Assembly (NCBI GenBank): GCA_030549175.1
Contig: JAUKUA010000002.1
Span: forward strand, 434,001-498,000
Reading direction: 5' to 3'
Source: Lasiosphaeris hirsuta
Lineage: Eukaryota; Ascomycota; Sordariomycetes; Sordariales; Lasiosphaeriaceae
DNA: 64,000 nucleotides
Shown: positions 9,586 through 22,165 of the stretch, in pieces
How positions within the stretch are numbered: position 1 is the stretch's first letter
Layout: each line of letters opens with the position of its first letter
Notes under the pieces: generated by a model
Seen by the model: only the letters and a program-made list of their open reading frames with translations
Told to the model about the DNA's origin: nothing
Database searches by the model: none
Position numbers and translations under genes: made by a program

Positions 9586-10789
9586 AATAGAGCCGAAGAT
9601 ATGAGCCAGGAAAAATTGCACAAAAAATTGACAAAGGTTGCTTGGGAAGAAGAGATGTCCTTTTTGCCGTAACGCTTCTCTCGTCACTTTTTAGGGGGCT
9701 TGCGCAGAAAACCCCGCATCAGGATCTCGTGTTGAGGATCCGATGGAAGCCACTAGCAACTATCATCGGGAGCGGCGTGGCTACCTAGTTGGACAAATAA
9801 GAGCTTCTTATCCTAAGCCAAAAGAGGCTCCTCCACCCTTTTGGCCAGCCCAACCGGAAAATCCCCACTTCTCGTTTGTCACAGACAGCAGGGTCAGCGT
9901 GCTTAGACGCATTGGTGGCGCTTGTAGTATTCTCGTGGCATCGAATAGGACCGAGCCACGACCCACCCTAGGATCGACCACCGGCGGCTGACTTTGACAG
10001 GCGTTCCTGTAACCCCCGATGATCCCTAACATATGGCTAATCAGACTATGGTACGCGCAGCAATGATGAAAAGTCTAAATCACGGCGCCGTATGATCATC
10101 GCAAGAGGCCAATTAGCACCAGCACCTTTCCACTCAATTATTCCCTAACGATTGCTGAAAGGCACCTATAGGCACAATAACCGAAGCTGAGAACCAAAAA
10201 AACTGCTACTTCCGTCCAAGTCACCGAGAAATACTTCAGCCCCCTAGCGTATAGAGAATTCAGTTCCGGAGGGGCGGAAGCTAATCCCATGGATCAGATA
10301 AATGAAATTAATGACAGCATATCACGCCGACAAAGGGAACGCAGCGCGAAAGGGGGTGACCCACTCGGTACGGGACACTCCTAACACCACAGAAGACGCC
10401 CAGAGGCCAGTTCGGGAAACCCACTACGAGGTCTAAGAACGTGCCTTTACTGATGACCAGTTCATCAAGCTCCGGAGACCCCCCAGTGGCAGCCAGAAGA
10501 AGTGCAACGGCGTCGGGAGACGTGTGCTGTCGTAGTTCTCGAAGCTCTCCCACCGCTCGGACACCGGACCGTCCACCGTGAGCAAGTAGACGTGGCGGTC
10601 CTAGATCTCCTCCGGATGGGGAGGTGTCTTACCGGTACCGTCTCTACCTTATTCTCCATTACTCGCTACATAATCCTTCACATCGCCTTCTTTACACTCA
10701 AAGGAACTTCGACAGCTCTCGACGCCAAACCATACTTACATCCCAGAGCTATATCCCACAGAGAATAATAAAGAGCCTCTACGATGATG
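9586..10789. other. Intergenic with a possible gene relic
   Basis: No intact gene. On the minus strand, about 10600 to 10440 translates to fragments such as 'DRHVYLLTVDGPVSE' and 'TPLHFFWLPLGGL', interrupted by a stop. This looks like the remains of a coding gene whose family I cannot name. Confidence 0.3.
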
Positions 10790-11185
10790 TGACACAGGCC
10801 AGGAACAGTGGGTCTGGGGTATGGCAATCACAAGGTGAATAAATAGGTAAAGATCAGACTACAGAGCTATGATCAATTCGCGACTTCAACCGTACGACCA
10901 TTTACATCGGCAATACTAAAGGTCAGACTCAGAGCTTTCATATAAGGTAAGGGAGATAGCTGTTATAACGTAAGGTAGTAGTAAGTTAGGGAGGTATTGA
11001 TATAGGGAGATGGAATGATACGAAAGAAGATAAACATAATACTTCGTAGTATAAGTTAAGAGAAATAGAAGGGTTCATAAGGTTATATTACCCCTTAACT
11101 TCACTGAAGTTCAGCTAATAATCTTTCTAGGGTCTGTTTCTAAAAAGGACTGGGGAGCTTCTTGCTCTCGAGGATCCGTCACAGC
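10790..11185 (+). repeat. LTR-like repeat, RIP-mutated copy (forward)
   Basis: About 400 bp that matches, in inverted orientation, the segment 14030-14497. It starts with TGTGACACAGGCC and ends near GGATCCGTCA, which fits an LTR with TG...CA ends. Compared with the other copy it carries CpA-to-TpA and TpG-to-TpA changes (for example cataagg against cacaagg, and ctaataat against ctgataat), the signature of RIP. A gag-like open frame starts about 215 bp downstream, as expected after a 5' LTR. Confidence 0.65.
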
Positions 11186-14029
11186 GTCCTAGTCGCCTCG
11201 GCGAAAACCCTGGACGTTAAACGATACATTACATTCAACAGCTCTTCCTCCTCTTTTTATTTTTTCGAAAGAAACGGACCAATCATACACCTGGGACCTG
11301 CTACCCCAAAAACACCAAGCCCTCATCACCACCTCGTTCGCCTCCGGGCACTCCTCTACATCCGCTGACAACCTCGCGCTCCACCTACGCGGCTCCCAAA
11401 ATGGCGCCCGAGCAACGCCCCCCCAACGCCAACCTCACGAGCTTGTTCCTACAGCTCAAACGCGAACGCGAGGCCGAGCACAACGCGATGTGTACGGTCT
11501 TCGAAGCTATGACCAAGGCCCTAGATCAGGGCCTTAGCCAAATCCCCGCGGAAAAAGCATACGAAAGGTACGCAAACCCGATCGCGCAAAGTCTCTAAGA
11601 GATCCTACACAGTCTGGCGATAAGCCAGACCCCCAAAATCCCAGGCTAGGAAGCCCTCCTAAGCCTGACACAAAGTACGGCTCTATTAGAGCCAGTACAC
11701 TACCAACAGGCCGCCGAAAGGAGGCTACGCTCACTAACCCCCTATCACGCCATGGCCAATGACGACACGACTAGCGAAGGCACACCCTCGCCACCCCCCC
11801 TTACGCCCGGGCCATAGGCCCGAGTACTCCTATGTCTAACCAGAAGGCATAAGCTAAATAGGAGACAGTCGTGGCCAAGGGCTATAAGAAGGTTGGTTAG
11901 GCCAGCGTAGCCGTTGGCGCTACTAATTAGATTAGAATAGTAGACCTTATCTACATACTACCTAAGGCTGCGGGTAAGACGGCTACCAAACCCCCCTAAG
12001 GTCCTAGGAGCCCTAAGCCCTAACTATAAAGGTTAGTACTTAAGGCCCCGGAGGGCTATCCATAAAATAAGGCCTCCGTGGGAGAGGTCTTATAAGGCTT
12101 AGGTACTACCCTAAGTATAGTTTTAACGACCGTCTATCCCACGGTAAAGAATAATAAATAGACCGTCACCTTAAAAAAGAATAAAGACAAGGACAAAGCT
12201 ATAGAAAAGGCTTCTAAGGCCGGCCTTTCCCTAGCCAAAGGTAGAGACTAAGACTCCTACATTATAAGTAAAGTCCCCGAGAAGGTACCGACCTTATAGG
12301 GGCTAGAGACAACCGTGACAAAGCTAATGATCCGCTAAGAAGCTACCGTTACTATAGGTACTATGCTAGTCAAAGCCGTCAAGACTATTTACGGTAGCTA
12401 GATTATATTATTTAATATAAAACCGAAGACTTCCTTCTTCAGGGTCTTTAACTCGACAATAGCGCGTTACCTAGAGCCGAAACGGAGAGTTCTTAACTAC
12501 ATAAGATGTTTCGAATTCTACTAGTAACGGGATTATATGTCTAAGCCGTACTATAGAAAGTACGGAAAGTAGAAAGATAGGTACGTAGACGGCTATATGT
12601 AGCCTCCTTAGTACTTTAACTACCTAGGACTATATAAACCTGAGCTATAGTACTTATATTTAGTAAGGCTAGTAGTTAAGGACGGTAGTCTCGTATTCTT
12701 AATAATAGAGTAAAGAAAGGCTACTAAGATAGTAGATATAAAGGCCCGGGATTAGTTTAGACGTACTGTCAAAACAAAGGAAGTACCTAAGGCGGAGCTA
12801 CTAAGACTGTTAAAGTTTACTACTCTAATAGACTTGAAGAATATTAAGATCGATAAAGTATAAGAGGATACTAAGGCTTAGGTAAACAAGGAGGCTATTG
12901 AATGATAAGGCCTCGTTAAGATAGTAAAGGAAGATAAGATTGTCTCCCTAAACTTTAATAACCTTATAAAGGATATTTAAGTCTAGGGGACCTATATTAC
13001 TAAGGGAGAGACTATCTCTTATACCTATTATATAAGCCCCGCCGCCTAAGATAAAAGAAGCTAAACTACCTCTCTCGAGATATTCTTTCTATAAGACCTT
13101 ATAAGTATCTCCCCAGAGTTTTTACTACTTAGAGAAGTCTTAAAGTCGGTAAAACCCAATATTTACAACATAACCTCCCATTCCCCCTGTCACACTGGTA
13201 GGCTCACCTAAGGTCAACAGGGTCACTGACCTCCTTGACCGAGCCATACACCAGCGGCACGAACCATACACACACCCATTGACCTACGAGCATCTATCAT
13301 AGATCACGTGGATAAGGGAACCATCACAGAGAGATAGCCACAGTGTGGTTCAACCTCAGCAACGTGTGGCTAATGGCCTATTCAGCCGGCACACAGGACA
13401 GCGGATTCTCCTAAGCGCCCACGGGTCGCGACGGGATGCCCAGAACCACTCACAAGCCAGAGCAGCCATACAATGGATCTCGCCCGTGCTAGGCAACGTC
13501 ATCAGACTTCAGATTTGTCATGGACAAGCCACTCAACCTCAGCATCGTGGTCGGAGCCTGCAAAGTCAGCCCAGACCCTGCAGCTGGTCTTTCAAATCAT
13601 GGACCTTCCCGCTATCGCTGGCATTCCTTTGGAAGACCTGGAACCCGACGTTCTCCGGAGTCTAGCTTCAGTAGTGACAGGTGGCCGCGACCCCCGCGTG
13701 TGAGTCACGAAGGGAACCGTTGCTGTGACAAACGCTAACCTTGGGACTTAGCGGCTTGTGGCCAACGTAAGTACCAAGGACGTGAAGGAACACCTACAGC
13801 GATGGACACCATGCCACTAGAGCTGTATGGATAAGTACTAATACCGGCCATGGACCAACGTGTGATGGGCCGGCTTCACTTGGCTTGTAGCCACGGATTT
13901 ATAGGGCGCGAGAGACGGGCGGCTAGAAAGGAGATTCGGGACCGACGGGCGGCTAAGAAGATCCTTCAGGTATTTTTGTATCCTTGTATCTTGTACATAG
14001 TCTTCCATAAGTAGGACAGGTGCGCTGCG

Positions 14030-14497
14030 ATGGATCCTCGAGAGGAAGAAGCTCCCCAGTTCTCTTTGGACAAACCTAGAAAGATTATCAGCTGAACTTC
14101 AGTGAATCTGAGGGGTAATACAACCTTGTGAACCCTTCTGTTTCTCCTGACTTGCAACTGCGAAGCATTATGTCTTATCTTCTGTTGGATCATTCCATCT
14201 CCCTGAACCTCCTTCTCCCTGACTCTCCACCACTTTGCATTACGACAGTTAACTCCCTCACCGTTCTGTTCTAAACCTCTGAATCGGACCTTGTGCTTAT
14301 TAGCCTTGCGAAGATCAAGTCCCTAAGTTCGTCGTGTGAAAGCTCTGAACTAGACCAACAGCAATTGTCAGGGTGGTTCGCTGAACGGTTGAGTCGAGAG
14401 TTAGGAAAAGGTTAAAGCTCTGCAGTCTGATTCTCCATTTGATATCTCACCTTGTGGTTGTCACACCCCAGACCTTCGTGGGCTGGCCTGTTTCACA
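14030..14497 (-). repeat. LTR-like repeat, inverted non-RIP copy
   Basis: Reverse-complement partner of 10790-11185. On the minus strand it begins TGTGAAACAGGCC at 14497, directly after a run of 11 G (plus-strand C run 14498-14508), which would serve as a polypurine tract for a 3' LTR. It lacks the CpA-to-TpA changes of its partner. The two copies face each other, so they are not the two LTRs of one simple insertion. Confidence 0.6.
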
Positions 14498-15687
14498 CCC
14501 CCCCCCCCGCTACCGTAAGACCTTACTAAAGTAAGTAAGGCCTAAACCTTAAAAGAAGCTAAGGTACTTATTTACTAATACTAAGTAGACATAGCCTTAC
14601 TAAAATATATATTTGATAAGATAACGGAAGTGTGTAAACACTTTAACTACTAAGATACCTTAACGATAAACTAGGCCGTCGACATATTTAGAAGGAGAAT
14701 TAAGAAGGTAGAAGCTATGATCCTTATAACATATAGGAAGATCCTAGCCAAGGTAATAGTCCTAAACATACGGGATATAATAGACGAAATGCTTAGAAAA
14801 GAGACGGAGGCCCGGCTAACAACCTCTCCTACATACTCCATAGTACCAAGTAGCTACGAGGACTAAACACTACTTAATAAAACTATGGCGGTATATTCGG
14901 ACAGAGTGTATTAAATAACCATGGAAGCTAAAGGAAGGTTTAATCGTACGCTAGGAACATAAGTTCCTAGAAGAGCCCGTGTTTCTCATATCTCCTATGA
15001 AGCCCGTGACTCCGAGGTAGCCTACCCGTTTAAGAAAAGAGCCAGGGAGCTCTAAGGAGTTGGAGGACAATAGGAACGTGAGAAAAAGTAAGAACGACAT
15101 GAAGAAGGTTCGTTTTAAACAAGTGTCTGTAGAAGATACGGAAGAGGAAGATAAAGGATTTATCATAGCTTAGAAAAGTTACTCGATAAAGGATTAAAGT
15201 AGTGATAACTCGAGTGATGAAGGAGCTTTGCAGCTCGCAGGGTTGCAAGCGACAAAGGACAGTATCCGCCAGTGTATCAAGGTCGTCTCTGATGCGGATA
15301 AGACTGCTGATATCGAACGGCGGAACGTTTTCGAAGACATCACCATGGCCGACCTGGGATACCACTTCTCAATCTCTACTATTGGCACCTTGTCACGGCC
15401 AGACGGATCCATGTTACAGGGCGATCACGTCATGTAGGAAGACAGCTCACCAGTCAAGATTACCAGGCAACTATTGAAGCTATTAAAATGCTAGATTTGC
15501 AGTACCAGCAGAGTTCTCAAGATGGCAAGGAAGAAAAAAACCGCGAGTCTCCTGCTCAAGACGCCGAGGAAGAGAAAAATCACGCGTCTCCTGCCTCTGG
15601 GGCAAAAAGAGGGCGAGGGGAAGCAAGCAGGTTCAATTCGCGGTACGGACGTGGATACCAGCTTCCAACACTCCAGCAGGGGGGACA

Positions 15688-15800
15688 GCATCAGGAGGAT
15701 CAGGATAGGGAGGATCAGGATAGGGAGGATCAGGATAGGGAGGATCAGGATGGGGAGGATCAGGATGGGGAGGAACAGAATCAGGAGGAACAGAGTCAGG
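15688..15800 (+). repeat. 15-bp tandem repeat
   Basis: About six copies of a 15-bp unit (GGATAGGGAGGATCA and variants) inside the gag-like frame. They encode an acidic repeat of E-D-Q-D-R/G type in one frame. Confidence 0.85.
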
Positions 15801-15895
15801 CTCCCAAGGATAGATAATGCTTGGATAACTTGGTGAAAGGTTAGTCCAAATGCAATATACCATCTTACAAAAAAGGGGGAGTGTGACCGCTATCA

Positions 15896-17258
15896 ACAGC
15901 AGGTGAAGGGTTAAGGATGAACTTGCCAGGTTGCGCTTATTTCGATCACACCACAAGAAGCAGGTTCAACTGGTTAAATTGGATCGTCCAGGAGAAGAGT
16001 CGGTTCAGTTGTCACTTGTCATTCAGTCATTTACTCCCCAGAAGTCCACCGGCGACATGATCCCGTGCCAGGTCCAGTTCACCCTACCGGCAGCCCTGGA
16101 AGCCAAGGCCGTCACTGCCGTCATCCTGACACGTCAGGGTATTGCTTTGCAAAAGGAGAGGCGAATAATTGCCACGATTGTGCAAAGGACAGCTTTGAAA
16201 GCTTGGAATCATCTTCGTGACCTGAAGCATCTTTGTGACCCGATGACTCGTCGTCCCACGAAGCGGTCCATATTCGGTCTTTCCTACGCTTTTTTCGCGC
16301 CGTTGTTGAGCATTGCGCGTAGGTCCATGGCGCCGGTTGGGGGAGGGAACAAAGTGGCTAGCAGGCAAAGCGGCTGTGGAAGTGCATACCCGGGGAAAAA
16401 TCCCTAACCAGCGATTCAAGGGGGGAGACAGATTTAAATGGGCATCCTACCAACCTGAAGGCTCTGCAGCAGTTGCAGTCCGTTATGCTGCAGCCCATGA
16501 GTATGCCAAGCTTTGGCTTGTGATGCAGCTGGAAGCTTGGAGCCCGTCCACTTGGCTGGTTGCCCAGTCGCGAGTCTGCGACTCAGCCACACAGCCTAGA
16601 AGAACTCCATTGGATCCCAAAAGTGCGGTGAGAGGGAGAGGAAGAGCTCTGGTAATTATCATATTCTCGGATGGGACGCTAATAGGTTAGGGTTATAGGT
16701 ACTAGCGTCACGGCAGCTAAGATCAGATCAAAGACTGTTGGTGCCAGTGAATGGATCATAATAGGACCTGGGGCCCGCACAATAACTTTGAAAGGTAGGT
16801 AGTGCACAGTCCAAGTGCAAGTGGGCAACCGTGGGCAAATTCTGAGCTGGTATTTGAGTCGCCAACTTTGACCCTGCACCGCCTCAACCAACTCATCTTC
16901 TCAACACCAACTCGACTGACTGCACGAGAGAAACAAAGCACAGCAAAGCCTTTTCTAGGTAGTCATATTCACCTCTCAACCTTCACCAAAGAATACAGCA
17001 CTATCACCTTGCCGAAGGTACCTCCTCCGGGGAACCAAGTCAACCGGTTTGTCAGCTCCCCCCCCCTACCAACCCCAACAACCACCCGGTCATCAACCTC
17101 ACCAATATTGAAATCATTATCTGCACGAAAAAAAAGAAAAACTAGACGAGGAGCCAATAACACCATACTATAGAGAAAAAAGAAAACCCCTCTCCCACCA
17201 CCGGTTGTATCTCCTCTCAGACAATCTCGGCATCCACAAGTCACAACAAGCCTTGAAA
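15896..17258. other. Intergenic, probable promoter near the right end
   Basis: 15900-16700 has open frames without recognisable motifs, probably retroelement flank. 16900-17258 is C/A-rich with pyrimidine stretches, as in fungal 5' UTRs, and leads into the gene at 17259. Confidence 0.35.
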
Positions 17259-17789
17259 ATGTTCGGCTTTATCAAGAACTTCCTATACAACAGCCTGTAC
17301 ACAGAGGCTGTGGGCAATGACGGAACCCCAGCTGCTGCTTCGACGGACAAGTCTCGTTCAACCACAACCACCGAGCAGTCGCGCGAGACCTTCTATATCG
17401 GGGATGCTCTGGAATTAGACTTGGAGACTGAGGCCGAGGTGAAGGGTCACCAGCATGATGAGAACGAGTCCTATCGGGCTGAGGTTGCCTACGTCGACCC
17501 TCGCCCTACCCACGATGACAGAAAGCCCGACGACGTTGACAGCTTCCACGACGACCCGGAAAGCTTTTACCGCATGGAAACCCCGATCGAGGCGAAGCAG
17601 GTTTCTCTTCTTTCAGAGGCTGAGGCACGCGAGAGTCTTGACAATATTCTCAAGTACGGATATCGCCGGGCCAATGCCATGAGAGTACCCAAGCGGGCCC
17701 AGCGAGCTCAGGCTTCAGCAGGACTCGGAGGTGTTGCAATGACTGGTGCGAGGTCTCAGCGCTCCGATAGAAGCTTTTTTTGGGGGTAG
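17259..17789 (+). CDS. Hypothetical acidic, disordered protein
   Basis: A 176-aa single-exon protein that I do not recognise. The first 16 residues (MFGFIKNFLYNSLYTE) could form an amphipathic helix that binds membrane. The middle is rich in D, E, H and S and probably disordered. Residues about 120-145 (SLLSEAEARESLDNILKYG) form a helix, and the tail is basic with A/G. The ATG at 17259 is preferred over an in-frame upstream start because the upstream residues look like 5' UTR. The C/A-rich leader supports transcription. No partner or pathway is suggested by context. Confidence 0.55.
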   Translation: MFGFIKNFLYNSLYTEAVGNDGTPAAASTDKSRSTTTTEQSRETFYIGDALELDLETEAEVKGHQHDENESYRAEVAYVDPRPTHDDRKPDDVDSFHDDPESFYRMETPIEAKQVSLLSEAEARESLDNILKYGYRRANAMRVPKRAQRAQASAGLGGVAMTGARSQRSDRSFFWG

Positions 17790-18299
17790 CTACGGTATTT
17801 GGTTGGGGGTTGGGTCTGGGGTCTACAGACTGGCGCACACGGAATGGGGACACCCTTGGGTTGAGTTGGTGTGTGTGCTAGAGGTCTAGGACAAATAAGA
17901 AAATTAGTCACAATAGATAGGCCAGCCGATTTGCGTTGATTCGACACCCTTTTTCCTGTGTTTGGCTTCGTATTTGCGTTGTGTTTGACGATGGCAATTT
18001 CTAGGGGGCCAGTAGTCAACTGTATTCTGTGGTATTGTTTGCGAGTCTAAGCGCGTGTTCTAAACCGACGTGACCGTGGGGTGTTTGAGAAACCTGTCAG
18101 CGGAGAGGAACGGGGACGAGCAGCTAGGTCAAATTAGATTAGGGTGAATAAGCCCTTATAGTCAGCGATCTAAGGTAACACTATCCAACATGTCCTGAGT
18201 TCTTCCGGCCAGTCGATTGCTAGGATCAAGGAGTGGCTGGAGTCTTATGATCATGACAGATGTTGGCGTACCTTTTCGGGATGTGCAAGGGTCGAGCGA
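17790..18299. other. Intergenic, no gene recognised
   Basis: T/G-rich 3' flank of the preceding gene. No open frame with family features. Confidence 0.35.
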
Positions 18300-19285
18300 T
18301 AGGGTTCGTCCTTACCATCACGATGCACGCACGTTGTCAAGGCCGGCGACCGTAACAACGCCGTGACATTCACACTTCAGAATACGGCTGGCAAAGTTGG
18401 CAGATACGTAACCCTCAGCCACCGATGGAATTCCGAAACCGAAAAGATTTCGACGACCCGAGCAAACGCCTCTGAGAGGCTGCACGGGCGTGGACTCGAC
18501 AACCTCCAATGCTATTCACCAATGTTTTCGTCCTCGCAGCGAAACTCGAGATTCCCTACGTGTGAATCGACTCGCTTTGCATCATCCAGAAGGACGCTGA
18601 GGATTGGGACATGGAGGCTGTACGAATGGCCGATTACTATCAGAGGTCCGTGTTTACCGTTGCCTCTCCAGAGGCCGGGCCTAACATCGGCCTCTTTGGA
18701 AGCGTTGAAACTGCAGTGGTCAACGGCACTCACCAACGGCTAGCCACCGTTCCCACTTGGTCCTGAGCCTCCATCTACACCCAAGTGAAATGGGACGACT
18801 ACACCAGCGACAAAGCTGTAAAGACGTGCAAGCTTGATCAAGTCATCCATCGCACGTTTGAGGAATACAACGCGGGCCTGATCGATACCGACCCGCCATG
18901 TCGCTCGCCGAAGGTCCACTAGAGGTTCTCCCGGGTAACCGCGCCGAGGGGGTCAAAGACAACCCCCGCAAACGCTTCCCCATTCTCTGTCTGCACGCTA
19001 AGCTGCAGCCCGTGATCTTGGGGGAATACTTCCACTCTGAGCAGGACAAACAAATCAGCCAGTTTCTAGCGTCGCGCGTAGACGATTCCGGTGTCGAGAA
19101 TTGGAGGATGGTGGCTTCACCGTTGGACGGGGAGCGCATTGCGGGATAGGCATCCGTTGAGCATCCGGATTTTCAGTTGCCAAAGGTTACTACTGCCATA
19201 CAGCTGCAGCCTGGAAACCAAAACCTTTACGCGTTGCATATCTCGACGATTCGAAACACTAGGGGTGGAATCTCATTGGGGTAGC
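18300..19285 (+). pseudogene. HET-domain gene, decayed
   Basis: Translation in shifting plus frames recovers HET motifs in order. YVTLSHRW lies near 18405 in one frame. 'PYV-stop-IDSLCIIQ' at about 18555 lies in another, followed by 'KDAEDWDMEAVRMADYYQ' and 'VFTVASPEAGPNIGLF'. The TGA at 18563-18565 sits where the family has Trp (normally TGG). A further TGA near 18763 and at least one frameshift break the gene, so no full-length product is possible. Remnant coding sequence continues to about 19285. It is a relic of the same family as the intact HET gene at 7516, but the two are clearly diverged. Confidence 0.8.
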
Positions 19286-21700
19286 TAGCGTGGAGTCATG
19301 TCGTTTACAATGTACTCTTTGTGAGGGCTGTGCAAACCATTGTCAATGGGTACGAGCGGGTTGGCGTTGGCCGATTATTTGGTCAGGAGATAGAGAAGGA
19401 GATGGGAAAAGCGGTGATGGAGATGGTGCGGCTTGTTTGAGATGGGTTCAGGTTTTAACGCAGCTCAACAGGTACTGGATCTGCATGTAGGCATTGGATG
19501 ATTCGTGGAACTGTCTAGTTGTCCAAGCCTGCCAATTCTGCGCGGGCGTACGCTCCCAATTACCTGTAATTCTGGACTTCTCGTTCACATCCAATGCTCC
19601 CCGGGCCACCTTGCATCAATGGGAGGGTACGTTGGAGTTACCCTTTGAGAACTAGCGATAGTTTTATTGAGTCTGTTAACGGTGGTTGCTAGTATGGTCA
19701 AAGGGAAACAGTATTACTTGGTGGAGACTGGTGCCTTGAACTGGGAAGGTAAATAATATATAAGTGGCCACTGCACCCTCGTATTCGAGGATGTGGCTGA
19801 TAGTCCCCCACTAGGACTGCTGAAGCCCGCGTGGCCACAGGCCGATGCGAGCCGACGCACACATCTATTATAGAGGCCCTCCCAGACCAGTTAGATAACT
19901 ATTAATGAATTTATCAACTGTTTTCCTGCTCACTTCCACCACACCTGCTCTCTTCTTGTGGCACCCTCTCTAAGTGCTCTTTAATACTACAATAACATAC
20001 GTACGACGTAGGTATCGATATTATGACTAAAACGTAAGAGTAGAAAACGTACTACCAGTACGTCATTCATGGGAATAGTTGATTTGTTAGAAGCTAGAAA
20101 ACCGGACCTTATACATATAATAAAGTCACTACCCTTTTCCTCGGAAATAGCTGACAGAGCCCGAGAGGTTTTTACCGAGGAGACTACTATAAACTTTGAG
20201 GACGAAGCCTTTAGGAGGGAAGATAGTTATAATATATAACTACCTAACCACTGCTCCCTCAGCTTTACAATACGAACGGCTATGCTCACAGTTTATCTAG
20301 CGGAGTGACTCTCAGGCAATAGATACTGCCTCCCAACCGCCCTTTCCAACACATAGCCAAGAGAATATCCCCAGAGGAGATTCGGCAAATGGTATCGCTG
20401 TACGGGTTGGAGCAAACCTGGGATTGGCATTTTAATCTTGGCTGTACATTCGGAAAAATCAACACGCGTCGGCACCTTTTTGCTGCCGTGGAAGAGTTTC
20501 GAGACCGTACCGTTCGGACAAGCGACTCGGAAATAAGATAGGAAGGGCGTGTTCAGGAAATCCGTGGGCTATTTGCCCTGTGAGAGTACGGAGAAGCAAT
20601 CGCTGCAGCTTCACGCGCCCTAACGAACCTTCCCAAAAACCAGAGGAATAGAAAACTTCGGCTTCTCGAGCAGACGAAAAATGAACAGTGAATAGAGCCA
20701 GGGCCTGAACAATGGGAGTGAATGGAAATGCACAGACCAGATGCGCGTGGGTAGCAGCGCAGACCAGTTTTGGTCTGGTCCAGTTTGGGCAAATTTGGTC
20801 TGCATTCAAGGACGGGGAGGAGTTTGGAGTTGGGCTCGGATAAGCCAAGATACCCGGTGGATGAATAGGGGATACCTGGCGAGAAGGCATTCTGGGACCT
20901 TTGAGCTAGGATTTAGATCTAGTTATGTGCAAAGGTAAAATTCTGCTGCCGTCGCCCTCTATTAGCATTTGGTCTAGACCCGCTGCTTCCATGTCTGTTG
21001 GGTACGAACCCTTCCATTTTGCCCAGTTTAGAGCCCATTTGTTTTTCCTGTGTTGGGATATGAGAGCGATGATGGAAAAATGGATTATCCTCTGGGTCGA
21101 GTATGGTGTCGACCTCCAGACGGCCTCCTCGGTAAAAACTGTGCGAACCATTTGTGGGATTTGGACGAGTACCTCCATGCATAGTGATTGCAGGTCTGAA
21201 TTGCACCGGGACAATCTTTTATGATTAGGTAGGTAGGTATGATTGCTGTCCGTGCTGATTTGTTACAGACATGACCATCACCCCTGCTTTCCACAAATGT
21301 CCACATGTACTCAGCTGCCTCAGCCTCATGCCCACTGAGCTCATAACCCTTGGACATGGAACTCACGCTAATCCGGTATATGATGCAGTGCTACTAGTCA
21401 TTTTATTCATCTATATTCCCATTCATCCCCCCCTTGGTCTCTCTGCTCCCCTTCTCCAACACCCAGAGGGATTTCCCGTGTGTGTAGTATCTTTGTCCTT
21501 GATGGCCAGCGGATGAACAATCGGGACCTCGAAGCCCGGTATAAAAATGGGGAAGGCCCTCTGAAGTAACAGTAATGCCTTTTCTTCATGATGGAAAGGC
21601 CTTATGGAGGCTTGAATATCCCTCGGGAGTGTTCCGCGCTAACAAACAAACTGGGGCTGGATCGTAGTTGGAATAGGCAAAGATAGTCAACCACCACTGG
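19286..21700. other. Gene-poor, partly RIP-like
   Basis: No supportable gene. 19960-20240 is rich in TA and poor in CA/TG and looks like RIP-damaged repeat. The rest has short overlapping frames without motifs. Confidence 0.35.
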
Positions 21701-22165
21701 TCACCAGACAGATGTGATGACGGCCGCAGAAATAACCAGGATAGCAATGCTATGGGTCGCTCTTGCCCAGACTACATCTCCGAGCATGGCGATAACCCGG
21801 CGGATAGGAAGGCCCAGACTGTTGGGGATGTGAATAGTGATGTTGTAGATTCGAATAGCGACAGTAGGCTCGCCCCATCCTCTAGCCATTGCCATCTCGC
21901 GCGGCATGATATCTGGATTCAATCACGGCAACAGGTTAATCATGCTGGGTCTGCATTGCGCGAGGATGGGGAACAACTCGCTGTTCGCAATGTCGCCGAA
22001 GAACCACTCGGCCATAGTGGGCCGTCGACGGATCTCGAAGAGCACCATCGGCGGGGGTCGACGGGGAAGGAAGTGGTAGCGGCGTTGGCGACGTGGCTCC
22101 ATTTTCTCAGGCTCGAATGGAGTGAACTTTATGTTGCAATATTCTTCTGGCTGTGTGCAAACTGC
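21701..22165 (-). pseudogene. Possible broken gene with one nonsense codon
   Basis: On the minus strand one reading frame runs from about 22160 to 21701, broken only by TGA at 21923-21925. The part before the stop is Arg/Pro-rich then 'AEWFFGDIANSELFPIL'. The part after it includes 'IMPREMAMARGWGEP' and ends in a hydrophobic stretch (HSIAILVISAAVITSV) that could be a membrane helix. A TGG-to-TGA change would explain the stop (INLLP-W-LNPD). An AG acceptor-like site lies near the 5' limit, so earlier exons may exist. Family unknown. It may be a pseudogene or a mis-assigned frame. Confidence 0.35.

Larger units (their letters stand above)
10790..15895. mobile_element. Composite retroelement remnant, partly RIP-mutated
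   Basis: A nest of decayed retroelement sequence. A short gag-like frame at 11401-11598 begins MAPEQRPPNANLTSLF. It runs into 1.5 kb (11600-13150) with very few CpA/TpG dinucleotides and many TAA/TAG triplets, typical of RIP. A degenerate zinc-knuckle-like stretch is suspected near 12500. 13190-14030 is not RIP-like. 14520-15190 is RIP-like again and reads, through stops, as gag-type protein that continues into clean frames at 15200-15820. A polypurine tract at 15868-15880 directly precedes a TGTGACC, as at the junction with a 3' LTR. No intact reverse transcriptase or integrase is present, so the element is non-autonomous or dead. Confidence 0.6.

Noticed and set aside
10790..14497. Inverted repeats as terminal repeats of a single DNA transposon
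   Set aside because: The ends look like LTRs (TG...CA), gag-like sequence follows the left copy, a polypurine tract abuts the right copy, and the two copies differ in RIP status.
15488..15836. Acidic repeat protein (EDQDR repeats) as an independent gene
   Set aside because: It continues the gag-like frame of retroelement debris and consists mostly of a 15-bp tandem repeat.
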